DNA of 64,000 nucleotides from Prosthecobacter sp. (lineage in GTDB: Bacteria > Verrucomicrobiota > Verrucomicrobiia > Verrucomicrobiales > Verrucomicrobiaceae), in contig JAIPJY010000024.1 of NCBI GenBank assembly GCA_021733925.1, positions 38,318-102,317 of the forward strand, in the 5' to 3' direction. This document shows, piece after piece, positions 19,365-28,529 of the stretch; the first letter of the stretch is position 1; the number at the start of each line of letters is the position of its first letter. A program made the position numbers and the translations under genes. Below the pieces are notes generated by a model. The model made no database searches. It had not been told where the DNA came from and was given only the letters and a program-made list of their open reading frames with translations.

Positions 19365-20277
19365 AGAGTTTGATGCGTTTGTCCAGCAGCGTGTAGATCA
19401 CGTCCACGAACAGGTTGAAGAGCACGAGCAGCATGCAGTAAACAATGACCGCACCGCCGAGCAGGAAGACATCGCGATTCTGAATCGAGTTTACGAAGAT
19501 CATGCCGGCCCCTGAGATGTTGAAGACGCTTTCGACGATCATCGAGCCGGTAAGCAGATGCGCGGCGAGCGGGCCGAGGAAAGTGATGACGGGCAGGATG
19601 GCCACCTTGATGGCGTGCCTGGCAACGGCCTGGGTTTCGGTGAGGCCCTTGGCGCGTGCGGTGCGCAGGAAGTCGCTTTTCAACACATCAAGCAGGCTGT
19701 TACGCATCAAGCGGGCGACGTAGGCGATGTAGGGAGCGGCGAGGCAGATCGCGGGCAGGATCATCTGTGAAACCGTGCCCCAGCCGCCGACCGGCAGCCA
19801 GCCGAGCCACAGGGCAAAGATGGCGATCAAAAACGGTCCGCTGATGAAGGAAGGAATCGAAATGGACAGCAGCGCCCCGAACATCGCCGAGCGGTCAATC
19901 CAGGTGTCCTTCTTCATTGCCGCGAGACTGCCAAGAAAAACACCGGCACAACTGGCGATCACGAAAGCCAGCGCTCCCAGCGCGAACGAATTCGGCATCT
20001 TCTGCCTCAGCAGTTCCGAGACACGCCAGTCGCGATAGCGCGTGGACACGCCCAGATCGAAGTGCGCAATGGCAGAAACATAGGCGAAGTACTGTTGTGA
20101 GACAGTGCCATCGAGATGATACCGGGCCAGCTTCGCTTTCATCACCTGGTCACTGATCACTTTGTCCGTGTCAAACGGCCCGCCTTTCGTGATCCGTGCG
20201 AGCACGAACGTGATCGAGATCACGCAGAAGATCACGATCACGCTGCTGAAGGCGCGGCGGAGGAGGAACGGAAGCAT
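19357..20277 (-). CDS. Peptide/oligopeptide ABC transporter permease, OppB/DppB type
   Basis: 306-residue inner-membrane permease. The N-terminal helix (FLLRRAFSSVIVIFCVIS) and the extracytoplasmic loop followed by RYRDWRVSELLRQKMPNSF are typical of OppB, and DFLRTARAKGLTETQAVARHA is the ATPase-coupling loop. Partner of the OppC-type permease that follows. The bases directly upstream of the start are a short tandem repeat rather than a recognisable ribosome-binding site, so expression may depend on read-through from the methyltransferase gene. Confidence 0.93.
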   Translation of the reverse strand: MLPFLLRRAFSSVIVIFCVISITFVLARITKGGPFDTDKVISDQVMKAKLARYHLDGTVSQQYFAYVSAIAHFDLGVSTRYRDWRVSELLRQKMPNSFALGALAFVIASCAGVFLGSLAAMKKDTWIDRSAMFGALLSISIPSFISGPFLIAIFALWLGWLPVGGWGTVSQMILPAICLAAPYIAYVARLMRNSLLDVLKSDFLRTARAKGLTETQAVARHAIKVAILPVITFLGPLAAHLLTGSMIVESVFNISGAGMIFVNSIQNRDVFLLGGAVIVYCMLLVLFNLFVDVIYTLLDKRIKLYA

Positions 20278-20278
20278 C

Positions 20279-20320
20279 GCGGAAATGTCGAACGCTGAAG
20301 GCGGAATGTCGAATGCTCAA
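20279..20320. repeat. Two imperfect tandem copies of a ~20-base unit
   Basis: GCGGAAATGTCGAACGCTGA (20279-20298) and GCGGAATGTCGAATGCTCAA (20301-20320) differ by one indel and a few substitutions. On the minus strand they read as CATTCGACATTCCGC-type words. The second copy contains the stop codon of the methyltransferase gene, and the first abuts the oppB start codon. The spacing and divergence suggest a dispersed intergenic repeat family rather than a coding repeat. Confidence 0.65.
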
Positions 20321-21177
20321 TCACCCAGCCACCATGCAAAGCTGCCGCTGGGAACGGGCAGGACGCCGGTCGCGCCACGGAGCTGCATTTCGCCATGCTC
20401 CACTTTGCCACCATTGCGGCCAAACTGCTGTTTGAGGAGGTGATGCAAAGAAATAGGCGTCAGTTCCGGCGTGTGGCAGGACAGCAGGACACCCAGAGGT
20501 TGGGGTGACATGAGCTTGCCGAGCAGTGAAAGGAGCGGTGGCAGGTCGTTTTCGATTTTGAAGACCTCGCCCTTCGCCCCCCGGCCATAGCTTGGTGGAT
20601 CGAGGATGAGCAGGTCGTACTGCCGGTCGCGGCGCAGTTCACGCTCCAGGAATTTGGTGACGTCATCCACAATCCAGCGGATCGGTTTTTCTTCGAGACC
20701 ATTGATGGCGGCATTCTTGCGCGCCCAATCAACCATGCCCTTTGAGGCGTCCACGTGGCACACCTCTGCCCCTGCATGCGCTGCTGCCAGCGTGCTGCCG
20801 CCGGAGTAGGCGAAGAGATTCAGCACCCGCGCAGGGCGGTTGTACCGCTTGGCATATTCCGTGCAGCCTTCGCGGATGCGCCGCCATTGATCACGCTGTT
20901 CGGGAAAGATGCCGAGGTGGCCGAAGTCGGTCGAGCTGAGCTGAAACTTTGTGCCATCGACCTCAATGGTCCATGTCTCGGGCAGTTTGTCGCGGCCACG
21001 CCATTGATTGCCGCCGTCGCGGAAGAAGGTGGCGGTCACTTTTTGCCAGTCGGCCTTGGCCAGTGTCTGCTGCCAGACTGCCTGGGCGCAGGGTCGTGAG
21101 AGCACGACGCTGCCAAAGCGCTCCAGTTTTTGAAATGAGCCGCTGTCGAGGAGTTCGTAACCGTTTGAATCAGCCAT
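20317..21177 (-). CDS. Class I SAM-dependent methyltransferase, RlmI/RlmK-like
   Basis: 286 residues. SAM motif I is LNLFAYSGGSTLAAAHAGA with the following acidic HVDASKGMVDWAR, and the catalytic region is LLILDPPSYGRG. This order and the FxYSGG/DPPSY pair are typical of the RlmI/RlmK family, which methylates 23S rRNA, but the N-terminal PUA domain of RlmI is absent, so the substrate is uncertain. It lies eight bases after gpsA on the same strand. Its final codons and stop fall at the edge of the tandem repeat at 20279-20320, so the natural C-terminus may have been altered. Confidence 0.83.
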   Translation of the reverse strand: MADSNGYELLDSGSFQKLERFGSVVLSRPCAQAVWQQTLAKADWQKVTATFFRDGGNQWRGRDKLPETWTIEVDGTKFQLSSTDFGHLGIFPEQRDQWRRIREGCTEYAKRYNRPARVLNLFAYSGGSTLAAAHAGAEVCHVDASKGMVDWARKNAAINGLEEKPIRWIVDDVTKFLERELRRDRQYDLLILDPPSYGRGAKGEVFKIENDLPPLLSLLGKLMSPQPLGVLLSCHTPELTPISLHHLLKQQFGRNGGKVEHGEMQLRGATGVLPVPSGSFAWWLGD

Positions 21178-21184
21178 GGGAAAA

Positions 21185-22186
21185 TTAATCGGCCTCTGGC
21201 CGTGGATCGCGTGAAAGCAGGGCTTTCATGCCCTCCTTGGGGGATTTGCCTTGATACAGCACGGCGTTGATCTCGTCGAGCAGCGGCATGCGCACGCCAC
21301 TGGCCTGGGCGGCCCGGTGCATGCTGGCGGTGTTCGGAACGCCCTCGGCGACCATGCGCGTGCTGGCGATGATCTCATCCAGAGGCCGCCCCTGACCAAG
21401 CATGACGCCGACACGATGATTTCGGCTGTGTGTCGAGTAGCAGGTGCCCATAAGATCCCCCACACCGCTGAGGCCATAAAAAGTCTCTACCTTGCCGCCT
21501 TCAGCCACGCCGAGGCGCACCATTTCAGCCAGCGCTCGGGTGACGAGAGCGGCGAGGGTGTTGTCACCAAGTTTCAAGCCATGGGCGATGCCCGAAGCGA
21601 TGGCGTAGGGGTTTTTCATCGCGCCTGCCCATTCGGCGCCGATGATGTCGTCGGTGGTGTAGGTGCGAAAGAATGGCAGCGTGAAGCATGACTGCACCGC
21701 TTTGGCGATTTCTTCATCCGCACAGGCCACGACAGCAGCGGTGGCCAGCTGACGCGCCACTTCTTCGGCGTGATTGGGACCCGTCAGCACCGCCAGCGGA
21801 ACGCCGGGAATGGACTCACCGATGATCTCGCTCATGCGGTGGCCTGTTTCGAGTTCGATGCCTTTGGAACAGGAGATGAGCACGCGAGCCTTAGAAGCCG
21901 CCTGGCTTTGGGCGACGAGTTCCGCCGTGCCACGCATCGCCTTGGAAGGGATCACAAACACGAGCATGTCCGCAGGCTGCAAAGCAGCCAGATCGGCGGT
22001 GACAGTGATCTCGGGCGAGAGTTCCAGATCCGGCAAGTAGCGGACATTGCGGCGGGTGTCGCGGATCTGCGCCATGAGTTCGGCATCGCGCCCCCAGAAC
22101 TGCACGTTCAGCCCGCGCAAAGAAAGCAATGAGGCAAGTGCGGTGCCCCAACTGCCAGCACCGATGACTGTGGCGGACTGAATCAT
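21185..22186 (-). CDS. gpsA: Glycerol-3-phosphate dehydrogenase [NAD(P)+]
   Basis: Reduces dihydroxyacetone phosphate to sn-glycerol-3-phosphate for phospholipid synthesis. The NAD-binding motif is VIGAGSWGTALASLLSLRG at the N-terminus, LISCSKGIE and VLTGPNHAEEVAR are in the middle, and the catalytic lysine region GAEWAGAMKNPYAIASGIAHG and GLSGVGDLMGTCYSTHSRN are intact. 333 residues, normal. Overlaps plsY by four bases, so the two phospholipid precursor enzymes are translationally coupled. Confidence 0.97.
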   Translation of the reverse strand: MIQSATVIGAGSWGTALASLLSLRGLNVQFWGRDAELMAQIRDTRRNVRYLPDLELSPEITVTADLAALQPADMLVFVIPSKAMRGTAELVAQSQAASKARVLISCSKGIELETGHRMSEIIGESIPGVPLAVLTGPNHAEEVARQLATAAVVACADEEIAKAVQSCFTLPFFRTYTTDDIIGAEWAGAMKNPYAIASGIAHGLKLGDNTLAALVTRALAEMVRLGVAEGGKVETFYGLSGVGDLMGTCYSTHSRNHRVGVMLGQGRPLDEIIASTRMVAEGVPNTASMHRAAQASGVRMPLLDEINAVLYQGKSPKEGMKALLSRDPRPEAD

Positions 22187-22833
22187 GGCTGCGGCTTCTT
22201 TTTGGTGAAGGCCTTGCTCTCCGTGCCTGCAATCAAGCGCTGGATGTTTGAGCGATGCCGGATGAAGGCGAGGATCATTACCACGATGCCAAAGCCGAGC
22301 AGCACGAAATCCCAGTGCCCCTCACGCCACATTTGAGTGGCCATTGCCGTCGGCACGCCGACCGCCGCCGCCAGTGAACCGAGTGAGACATAACGAAAGG
22401 CGAAGAGGAAGGTGAGAAAGCCGATCCAGCCGCCGATCATCCCGGCCAGAGAGATTCCCAAAAGCACGCCACCGGTGGTCGCGATGCCTTTGCCTCCTTT
22501 GAAGCCGAGCCAGAAGGTGAACATGTGGCCGATCACGGCGGCGAAACCGGCCAGCACTTTGCCCAATGAGACCATTTCGGGAGCTGCGCCAGTCTGTACG
22601 ATCCAGCCTGCCGCCAGCCAGACGGGCAGCCAGCCTTTGAGCATGTCGAGAAGGAACACCGGGATGCCGATCCCCTTCCCCAATACGCGGATGGCATTGG
22701 TGGCACCGATGTTGCCGCTGCCGTGCTGGCGGATGTCGATGCCTTTCAGGCGGCCGGCGAGATAGCCGAACGGCACTGAGCCGCAAAGATAGCCGCAGGC
22801 GATGCTGAGGAGTGTGGCGGTGGTTGTGGTCAT
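22183..22833 (-). CDS. plsY: Glycerol-3-phosphate acyltransferase
   Basis: Integral membrane acyl-phosphate:glycerol-3-phosphate acyltransferase of 216 residues. Its three conserved loops are visible: GSVPFGYLAGRLKGIDIRQHGSGNIGATNA near residues 19-48, the glycine-rich FWLGFKGGKGIATTGGVLLG in the middle, and a polar RHRSNIQRLIAGTE near the C-terminus. About six membrane helices. It supplies lysophosphatidate using the glycerol-3-phosphate made by the overlapping gpsA. Confidence 0.96.
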   Translation of the reverse strand: MTTTTATLLSIACGYLCGSVPFGYLAGRLKGIDIRQHGSGNIGATNAIRVLGKGIGIPVFLLDMLKGWLPVWLAAGWIVQTGAAPEMVSLGKVLAGFAAVIGHMFTFWLGFKGGKGIATTGGVLLGISLAGMIGGWIGFLTFLFAFRYVSLGSLAAAVGVPTAMATQMWREGHWDFVLLGFGIVVMILAFIRHRSNIQRLIAGTESKAFTKKKPQP

Positions 22834-22907
22834 GGCGTGATCAGGCTCCTAGTAGCCGAATTCAGCCTGCTCTGGCAAGCTTTTCATCGGTCCGAAACCG
22901 CCTGAGG

Positions 22908-25577
22908 TCAGTTCGCCCCGTACTTTTCTTTCAGATACTGCACGGTTTCATCCGCCGTATCGGCCTGAATCATCACCAAATCTCCCGCCTGCGCGGATTC
23001 CAAGGCCAAATCGACCGCCTTTAAATGGCCGAGAATGGACTCGACGCGCCGGGTGCGTGGGGCATTTTCCAAGCCGGTGGCGATGAGTTTCATGATCTCG
23101 CCTGATTCACGACCGCGCACATAGTCACCTTCGTAAAGCCAGGCTTCGTCAAATTCTGCGCTCAGCATGCGACCTTGCTCGATGATGTCGCTGTCACGGC
23201 GGTCTCCAGCGGAGCTGTAAACGACGATGCGGCGCGGATTGGTGAACTGACGCAGACCGTCGAGCAGGGCGCGGAGGGCGTCCACATTGTGTCCGTAATC
23301 AACGATGACGGTGATGCCTTTCAAATCGAGCACGTTGAAGCGACCGGCGTTTTGGTCGAGGCTGGGGACAAAGGTGCGTGCGCCCTGACGAATGAGGTCG
23401 TCGTCCATGCCCAGCGCCCAGGCCGCAGCCACAGCGGCGAGGGTGTTTTCGACCTGAAAGCCGATGCGCCCGCCGTGAGTGAGTGGGATTTCGCCCAGGA
23501 GCATGAACACATCCTCGACGGGTCCGGTGGCTCGGATGATGTGACCCTCACGAACATAAATGGCACGCTCACCCTGAATACGATGGCGGACGATGACGGC
23601 GCACTCGCCATCCAGGGCGAAGAAGATCGTCTTGCGCGGATAGGTTTCTGCCATTTTCACGACGAGCGGGTCAGCGGCGTTCAGGACGGCGCTGCCCTGA
23701 GCCGACACGGCGGCGACGATGCACTGCTTCACCTCGGCCAACTGCTCGGGAGTGTCGATATCATTGATGCCAAGATGGTCGCCGGCTCCGATGTTGGTGA
23801 CGATGGCGACATCGCAGTGATCAAAGGCCAGACCTTCGCGCAAAATGCCGCCTCGGGCGGTTTCCAGGACGGCAGCGTCGCACAGAGGGTAGGACAGGAT
23901 GCTGCGAGCGCTCTTGGGGCCGCTGCAGTCACCACTGTCGATCATGCGCGAACCGACAAAAACACCGTCTGTGCTCGTCATGCCGACGCGCCAGTTGTTT
24001 TGAGTCAGCAGATGCGCAATGAAGCGGGTCGTGGTGGTTTTGCCATTCACCCCTGTCACGGCGACGATGGGGATGCGGCCACGGCATTCGGGGGCAAACA
24101 TGGTGTCGATCACCGCCTTTCCCACGGGACGCGGCTCGCCTTCCGAAGGATACAGGTGCATGCGCAGTCCCGGGCGTGCATTGAGTTCAATGATGACGCC
24201 GTTGCGCGGGCTCAGGGGCTGCGTGATGTCGGGGGCGATCATGTCGAGACCGCAGATGTCGAGACCGACCATCTGCGCAGCTTCGACGGCGGCGGCGCAA
24301 ATCGTGGGATGCACCTCGGCGGTGCAATCGACGGCAGTGCCGCCGGTGCTGAGGTTCGCGTTGCGGCGGATGAGGATCGTCCGTTCTTTTTCCGGAATTG
24401 ATTCAGGTGTGAGCCCCTGCTCAGCCAGCACGCCAATGGCCACGGCATCAATGCGAATGCGACTCAGGGCGGCGGCGTGGTCGGCAGCACGGCGTGGGTC
24501 GCGGTTCTTTTCGGCAATGAGTTCCTGAATAGTCTGCTCGCCATCACCGATGACATGCGCAGGATAGCGGCGTGAAACGGCAATGAGTTGACGTCCGATC
24601 ACGAGGACGCGGTAATCCTCCCCCTCGGCAAACTGCTCCACAATGACCGACCGGCTTTCCTCCCTGGCGGCTTCATAGGCGGTAATGACCTGCTCCCGGG
24701 TGTACAAGTTCAAAGCGACGCCACGGCCTTGGTTCCCGTCCAACGGTTTCACGACCACGGGCAGGCCGATTTCGTTGGCGGCGGCCCAGGCATCCTCGGC
24801 ATTCTTGACGGGGCGGCCCTGCGGCACCGGCAGGCCGATTTCATTGAGCATCCTGCGGGTGAAGTCTTTGTCCTGCACGATGTCTTCGGCAATCGCGCTC
24901 GTCTGACTGGTGGCAGCGGCGAGGATCTTCTTTTGCTTCGAGCCCCAGCCAAGCTGGACCAGGCTGCCTTCGGTGAGGCGGCTCACGGGAATACCACGCA
25001 GGCGGGCGGCATCCACCATGGCCCGGGTGCTGGGCCCGAGGCAGACACTTTGGGCAAGTTCGCTCAGTTCCGTGATGGCCGCATTCACGTCCATGGTCTG
25101 GCCGAATAGCGCGGCGTCGATCAAACGACGGGCGAGTTCAAAGGCGGCGCGAGCGACGGTTTCATCATCAAACTGGGTGATGATGCGAAAGGTCAGCGGC
25201 TGCGAACTGGGCATCACCTTGCCAAAGATCACCTGAAGATCGGAGCGGCTTTGCAAGTGCAGCGTGATGGACTGCAGCAGGGCGGCGAGGGCATCCGCCT
25301 GTGGTGTGACGCAGGTTTCGCTGAGCTGGGGCTCCAGTGCCGGCAGCCAGGAGAGCAGCCAGGAACGCCAGTTCGTGACATGGTCGGTCAGTTCGGGAAA
25401 CTCCACTCTGCATTCCAGAACGGTCTCTCGGGCCCAGAGATTCGGGCCGCGCAGCGCAAGGATTTTGCGAACGATGGAGGAACGGAGTTCGCAGGATGGA
25501 GCGGGGATGGACAAGCAGGAGATGGAACGCGCGGAATTGTCCACAGACCTGCGGGAGTTCAAGGGAAACCTCGACAT
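22908..25577 (-). CDS. cphA: Cyanophycin synthetase, long form
   Basis: Polymerises aspartate and arginine into cyanophycin using ATP. 889 residues in three parts: an N-terminal domain opening at ILALRGPNLWARETVLE, an ATP-grasp domain (about residues 200-490) with GLPVVVKPLDGNQGRGVALN and VIIELNARPGLRMHLYP, and a Mur-ligase-like domain with P-loop GVNGKTTTTRF at about residue 509, ETARGGILREGL and the C-terminal lobe VIVDYGHNVDALRALLDGL. The start is uncertain: the family usually begins close to 'ILALRGPN', and the ATG used here adds about 40 residues. Divergent from the ABC exporter at 25661. Confidence 0.94.
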   Translation of the reverse strand: MSRFPLNSRRSVDNSARSISCLSIPAPSCELRSSIVRKILALRGPNLWARETVLECRVEFPELTDHVTNWRSWLLSWLPALEPQLSETCVTPQADALAALLQSITLHLQSRSDLQVIFGKVMPSSQPLTFRIITQFDDETVARAAFELARRLIDAALFGQTMDVNAAITELSELAQSVCLGPSTRAMVDAARLRGIPVSRLTEGSLVQLGWGSKQKKILAAATSQTSAIAEDIVQDKDFTRRMLNEIGLPVPQGRPVKNAEDAWAAANEIGLPVVVKPLDGNQGRGVALNLYTREQVITAYEAAREESRSVIVEQFAEGEDYRVLVIGRQLIAVSRRYPAHVIGDGEQTIQELIAEKNRDPRRAADHAAALSRIRIDAVAIGVLAEQGLTPESIPEKERTILIRRNANLSTGGTAVDCTAEVHPTICAAAVEAAQMVGLDICGLDMIAPDITQPLSPRNGVIIELNARPGLRMHLYPSEGEPRPVGKAVIDTMFAPECRGRIPIVAVTGVNGKTTTTRFIAHLLTQNNWRVGMTSTDGVFVGSRMIDSGDCSGPKSARSILSYPLCDAAVLETARGGILREGLAFDHCDVAIVTNIGAGDHLGINDIDTPEQLAEVKQCIVAAVSAQGSAVLNAADPLVVKMAETYPRKTIFFALDGECAVIVRHRIQGERAIYVREGHIIRATGPVEDVFMLLGEIPLTHGGRIGFQVENTLAAVAAAWALGMDDDLIRQGARTFVPSLDQNAGRFNVLDLKGITVIVDYGHNVDALRALLDGLRQFTNPRRIVVYSSAGDRRDSDIIEQGRMLSAEFDEAWLYEGDYVRGRESGEIMKLIATGLENAPRTRRVESILGHLKAVDLALESAQAGDLVMIQADTADETVQYLKEKYGAN

Positions 25578-25660
25578 GGAGCACTAAATAAGATGGCCCT
25601 GGCATTCCTGCACTGAGAGTTGGGGAATTAACCGACCCGGTTTGACAAGCTCAAGTAACA

Positions 25661-27916
25661 TTGGACTATCGGCGGCTTTCACAATCCGCCTCCACTTTGC
25701 CGCGCCCCCTCTTCCAAGACCTTTCCGACCTCCTGCTTCAGCATGCCGAATCCCAACTGGCATCTGGAGAGCGCATGGTCGCACATCTGATGACGGATTT
25801 GGACGCAGGCCTGCATTTCAGACATGGACTGATCTTGCTGACCAACACGCGTCTGCTGCATTTTGAGGATGCAGGCAGCAGCCATCCGCACTTCAGCGAG
25901 TGGAAGCTGGCAGATCTGAAAGAGTTCAATCTGGAGGAAATGGGAGCGACTATTGCGCTGCACCTCACGGGCAATGGCACTCTTATTGGCCAATGGCGGG
26001 TGACTTCCGGCTGCCTGCGCCAGGCGGAGGCATTTCTGGCACGGTTTCGCGAGCAGCGCCGAACTCCAAGCGGTGAGGACACTGGCGCAGTCGCCCGCGA
26101 CCATGAGATTGAGGAGGATGGGGAGGAAGTTTTTGCCGCTGAAGATGCCGAGGGGGACATCCCGCCCGGAAAGCCGCTGCTGCGCCTGCTGAGCTTTGCC
26201 CGGCCATGGTATCGGCTGCTGTTTCTCGGGCTGACGCTCACCCTGGCGAGCACCGGGGCGCAGATGATCGCCCCCTGGCTCACCATGTCGCTGGTGGATG
26301 ATGTGCTGATCCCGATGCAAAGCCAGACGGAGCAGGTGCATGTGCATCTGGTGTATGTTTTCATCACTGAACTGGCGCTTGCCGCGTTGCTGACCTGGGC
26401 GCTGAACTGGGGAAAAACTTTCGTGGTGGCACGCATTGCCGAACATGTGACCAGCCGCATGCGGCGGGAGACGTTTGAACATCTGCAGCGGCTTTCACTC
26501 ACCTACTTCAACCGCAAGCGCACGGGCGACCTCATTTCACGTATTGGATCGGACACGGAGCATCTCTCCCTGTTCATCTCGGTGAATTTCATCGACTTCT
26601 TTTGTGATGTGCTGCAGTTCATTTTCACGGCGATCATTTTATTCAGCATCAATCCGCTCCTTGCTGTGGCCGCATTGGGTCCGGTGCCCATCGTCGCGTG
26701 GCTGGTGCAGCGAGTGCGCGAGCATCTGCGCGGTGGGTTTGCAGCTGCCAGCCGTGCGGGCAGCCAGCTCACCAGCGTGCTGGCTGACACGATTCCCGGC
26801 GTGCGCGTGGTCAAGGCCTTCGCGCAGGAAAAGCGCGAGATTGAGCGCTTCCGCGTGGCGGACAAGCACATCTTTGACACCAATGACCGCGTGAACAAGA
26901 CCTGGTCGTTCTTCACGCCGATGATCAAACTGCTGACGGATCTTGGACTTCTGATCGTGTGGGCGGTCGGTGCGTGGAGCGTGGCGCATGACAGCATCAC
27001 GGTGGGGGTGCTGACCGGCTTTGTTCTTTACATCAGCAGCTTCTACGAGCGCATGGACTCGATGAGCCGCTTCACCGCATCCATGCAGCGGGCAGCCGCC
27101 AGTGCGCACCGCGTTTTTGACGTGCTGGATGTGAAGCCGGACGTGCCGGCGCAGCGCAATGCGATCAAAGTGGGCCGCCTGCGTGGCGAGATCGAGTTTC
27201 GTGATGTGAAGTTCCGCTATGGCTCGCGTGAGATCATTCGCGGCATCAGTTTGAAAATCGCGCCGGGTGAGATGGTAGGGTTTGTGGGACCGAGCGGCGC
27301 AGGCAAAACAACGCTGGTAAACCTGGCCTGCCGCTTCTTCGAGGTGAGCGAAGGCGCGGTGCTAGTGGACGGCGTCAATTTGAGTGACGTCGATGTGATG
27401 GACTACCGTAAAAACCTCGGACTGGTTTTGCAGGAGCCGTATCTCTTTTATGGGACCATCGCGGAAAACATCGCCTATGGAAAACCGGAGGCGACGCGGG
27501 CCGAAATCGTCGCGGCAGCGCGTGCGGCGCGTTCGCATGATTTTATCATGCGGCTGCCGGACGCTTATGATTCCATGGTCGGCGAGCGTGGGCAGCAGCT
27601 CTCCGGTGGCGAGCGTCAGCGTATCAGCATCGCGCGGGCACTGCTTGTCGATCCAGCCATTTTGATCCTGGATGAGGCCACGTCCTCCGTGGATACCGAA
27701 ACGGAGCGCGAGATCCAAGCGGCGCTGGATCATCTCGTGAAAGGGCGCACCACGATCGCCATCGCTCATCGTCTGGGCACTTTGCGCAAGGCCAGCCGGC
27801 TGGTGGTGATCGAGGAGGGCCGCATCAAGGAAATTGGATCGCATGAGGAACTACTGGAGCGCAGCGGCACCTATGCGCGTCTGCACCAGGCCATGCTGGA
27901 GGTGGCCCACGCATGA
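25661..27916 (+). CDS. Cyanophycin-locus ABC exporter with N-terminal extra domain
   Basis: Fused permease/ATPase of up to 751 residues. About 150 residues precede the usual six-helix core and look like a small beta-rich domain (FRHGLILLTNTRLLHFED resembles bacterial PH-like folds), followed by an acidic linker. The ATPase has Walker A GPSGAGKTT near residue 545, signature LSGGERQRISIARALL, Walker B LILDEATSSVD and switch VAIAHR-type AIAHRLGT. The start is uncertain: the longest frame begins at a TTG with no clear ribosome-binding site, while the ATG at 25775 has GGAG five bases upstream but would trim the domain. Lies between the two cyanophycin synthetase genes and overlaps the DUF1854 gene by four bases. 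Confidence 0.9.
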   Translation: MDYRRLSQSASTLPRPLFQDLSDLLLQHAESQLASGERMVAHLMTDLDAGLHFRHGLILLTNTRLLHFEDAGSSHPHFSEWKLADLKEFNLEEMGATIALHLTGNGTLIGQWRVTSGCLRQAEAFLARFREQRRTPSGEDTGAVARDHEIEEDGEEVFAAEDAEGDIPPGKPLLRLLSFARPWYRLLFLGLTLTLASTGAQMIAPWLTMSLVDDVLIPMQSQTEQVHVHLVYVFITELALAALLTWALNWGKTFVVARIAEHVTSRMRRETFEHLQRLSLTYFNRKRTGDLISRIGSDTEHLSLFISVNFIDFFCDVLQFIFTAIILFSINPLLAVAALGPVPIVAWLVQRVREHLRGGFAAASRAGSQLTSVLADTIPGVRVVKAFAQEKREIERFRVADKHIFDTNDRVNKTWSFFTPMIKLLTDLGLLIVWAVGAWSVAHDSITVGVLTGFVLYISSFYERMDSMSRFTASMQRAAASAHRVFDVLDVKPDVPAQRNAIKVGRLRGEIEFRDVKFRYGSREIIRGISLKIAPGEMVGFVGPSGAGKTTLVNLACRFFEVSEGAVLVDGVNLSDVDVMDYRKNLGLVLQEPYLFYGTIAENIAYGKPEATRAEIVAAARAARSHDFIMRLPDAYDSMVGERGQQLSGGERQRISIARALLVDPAILILDEATSSVDTETEREIQAALDHLVKGRTTIAIAHRLGTLRKASRLVVIEEGRIKEIGSHEELLERSGTYARLHQAMLEVAHA

Positions 27917-28392
27917 GCACGCCGCAGCCACAGAGCATCGAATTTGCCAGGGATGACCAGGGCCGCCTGGTGCTCGTGGACAATGACGGCGTGCGGCATG
28001 TGAATGTGCATCCCGCCAAACTCTTTCCGCTGACCGAGAAAGACCACTGGATTTCCATCCAGTCCGAAGGTGCGCGTGAAATTCTGTGCATCGAGGATCC
28101 GCAGAGCCTGCCCGAGCCCTCGCGCTCTCTGCTGCTCGACGCGCTGGCCCGGCGCGACTTTGTTCCCATCATTCAGGTGATCCACCGCATCGTGCGTCTG
28201 GCGGACGGCCATGAATGGCATGTCACCACGGACCGTGGTGACACCCGCTTTGAAGTGGAGACGGATGAAAGCATCCAGCCGCTCGGCCACGGGCGCCTGG
28301 TCGTTGTTGACCGCCGCAACACACGCTACCTTATTCCCAATGTCGCCAGCCTGGACCGCGTCAGCAAACGCAAGCTGGAGCACTACTACTGA
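27913..28392 (+). CDS. DUF1854 family protein
   Basis: 159 residues, no signal peptide or membrane segment. It reads as an opening beta-rich part (DQGRLVLVDNDGVRHVNVHPAKLFPLT) followed by RDFVPIIQVIHRIVRL and HVTTDRGDTRFEVETDE. The pattern 'V.V.R.FP...P...ISI..' is that of DUF1854 proteins that accompany an ABC transporter in cyanophycin gene clusters. Start overlaps the transporter stop by four bases, so the products are probably made together. Molecular role unknown; a transporter accessory or regulator is the natural guess. Confidence 0.85.
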   Translation: MSTPQPQSIEFARDDQGRLVLVDNDGVRHVNVHPAKLFPLTEKDHWISIQSEGAREILCIEDPQSLPEPSRSLLLDALARRDFVPIIQVIHRIVRLADGHEWHVTTDRGDTRFEVETDESIQPLGHGRLVVVDRRNTRYLIPNVASLDRVSKRKLEHYY

Positions 28393-28394
28393 CC

Positions 28395-28529
28395 TTGAAC
28401 TCTGTTCACACCCCGCCCGCCACGGCTCCGCGTATCGGTTCGCTCGATGTCTATCGTGGCATCGTGATGTTCCTGCTCGGTCTGCGTCGGCACCTCCCGC
28501 GTGGCGTCATGCAGCCGCCCTCGGCATAG
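28395..28529 (+). pseudogene. Remnant of a DUF5009/HGSNAT-like membrane acyltransferase gene
   Basis: Starting at a TTG three bases after the DUF1854 stop, the frame reads to RIGSLDVYRGIVMFLL, which matches the N-terminal 'R..SLD.YRG..MFLM' signature of DUF5009/heparan-alpha-glucosaminide N-acetyltransferase-like membrane proteins (normally about 350-450 residues). After MFLL the sequence becomes GLRRHLPRGV with no membrane character and stops at 28529. Only about 20 codons of recognisable gene remain before the convergent cphA' stop at 28539. I infer a decayed or deleted gene; an assembly error is possible. Confidence 0.55.

Noticed and set aside
23175-24401. A 408-codon plus-strand open frame opposite cphA
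   Set aside because: It is antisense to clear CphA domains, has no family resemblance, and arises from third-position GC bias. The same applies to 29067-30023 opposite cphA'.
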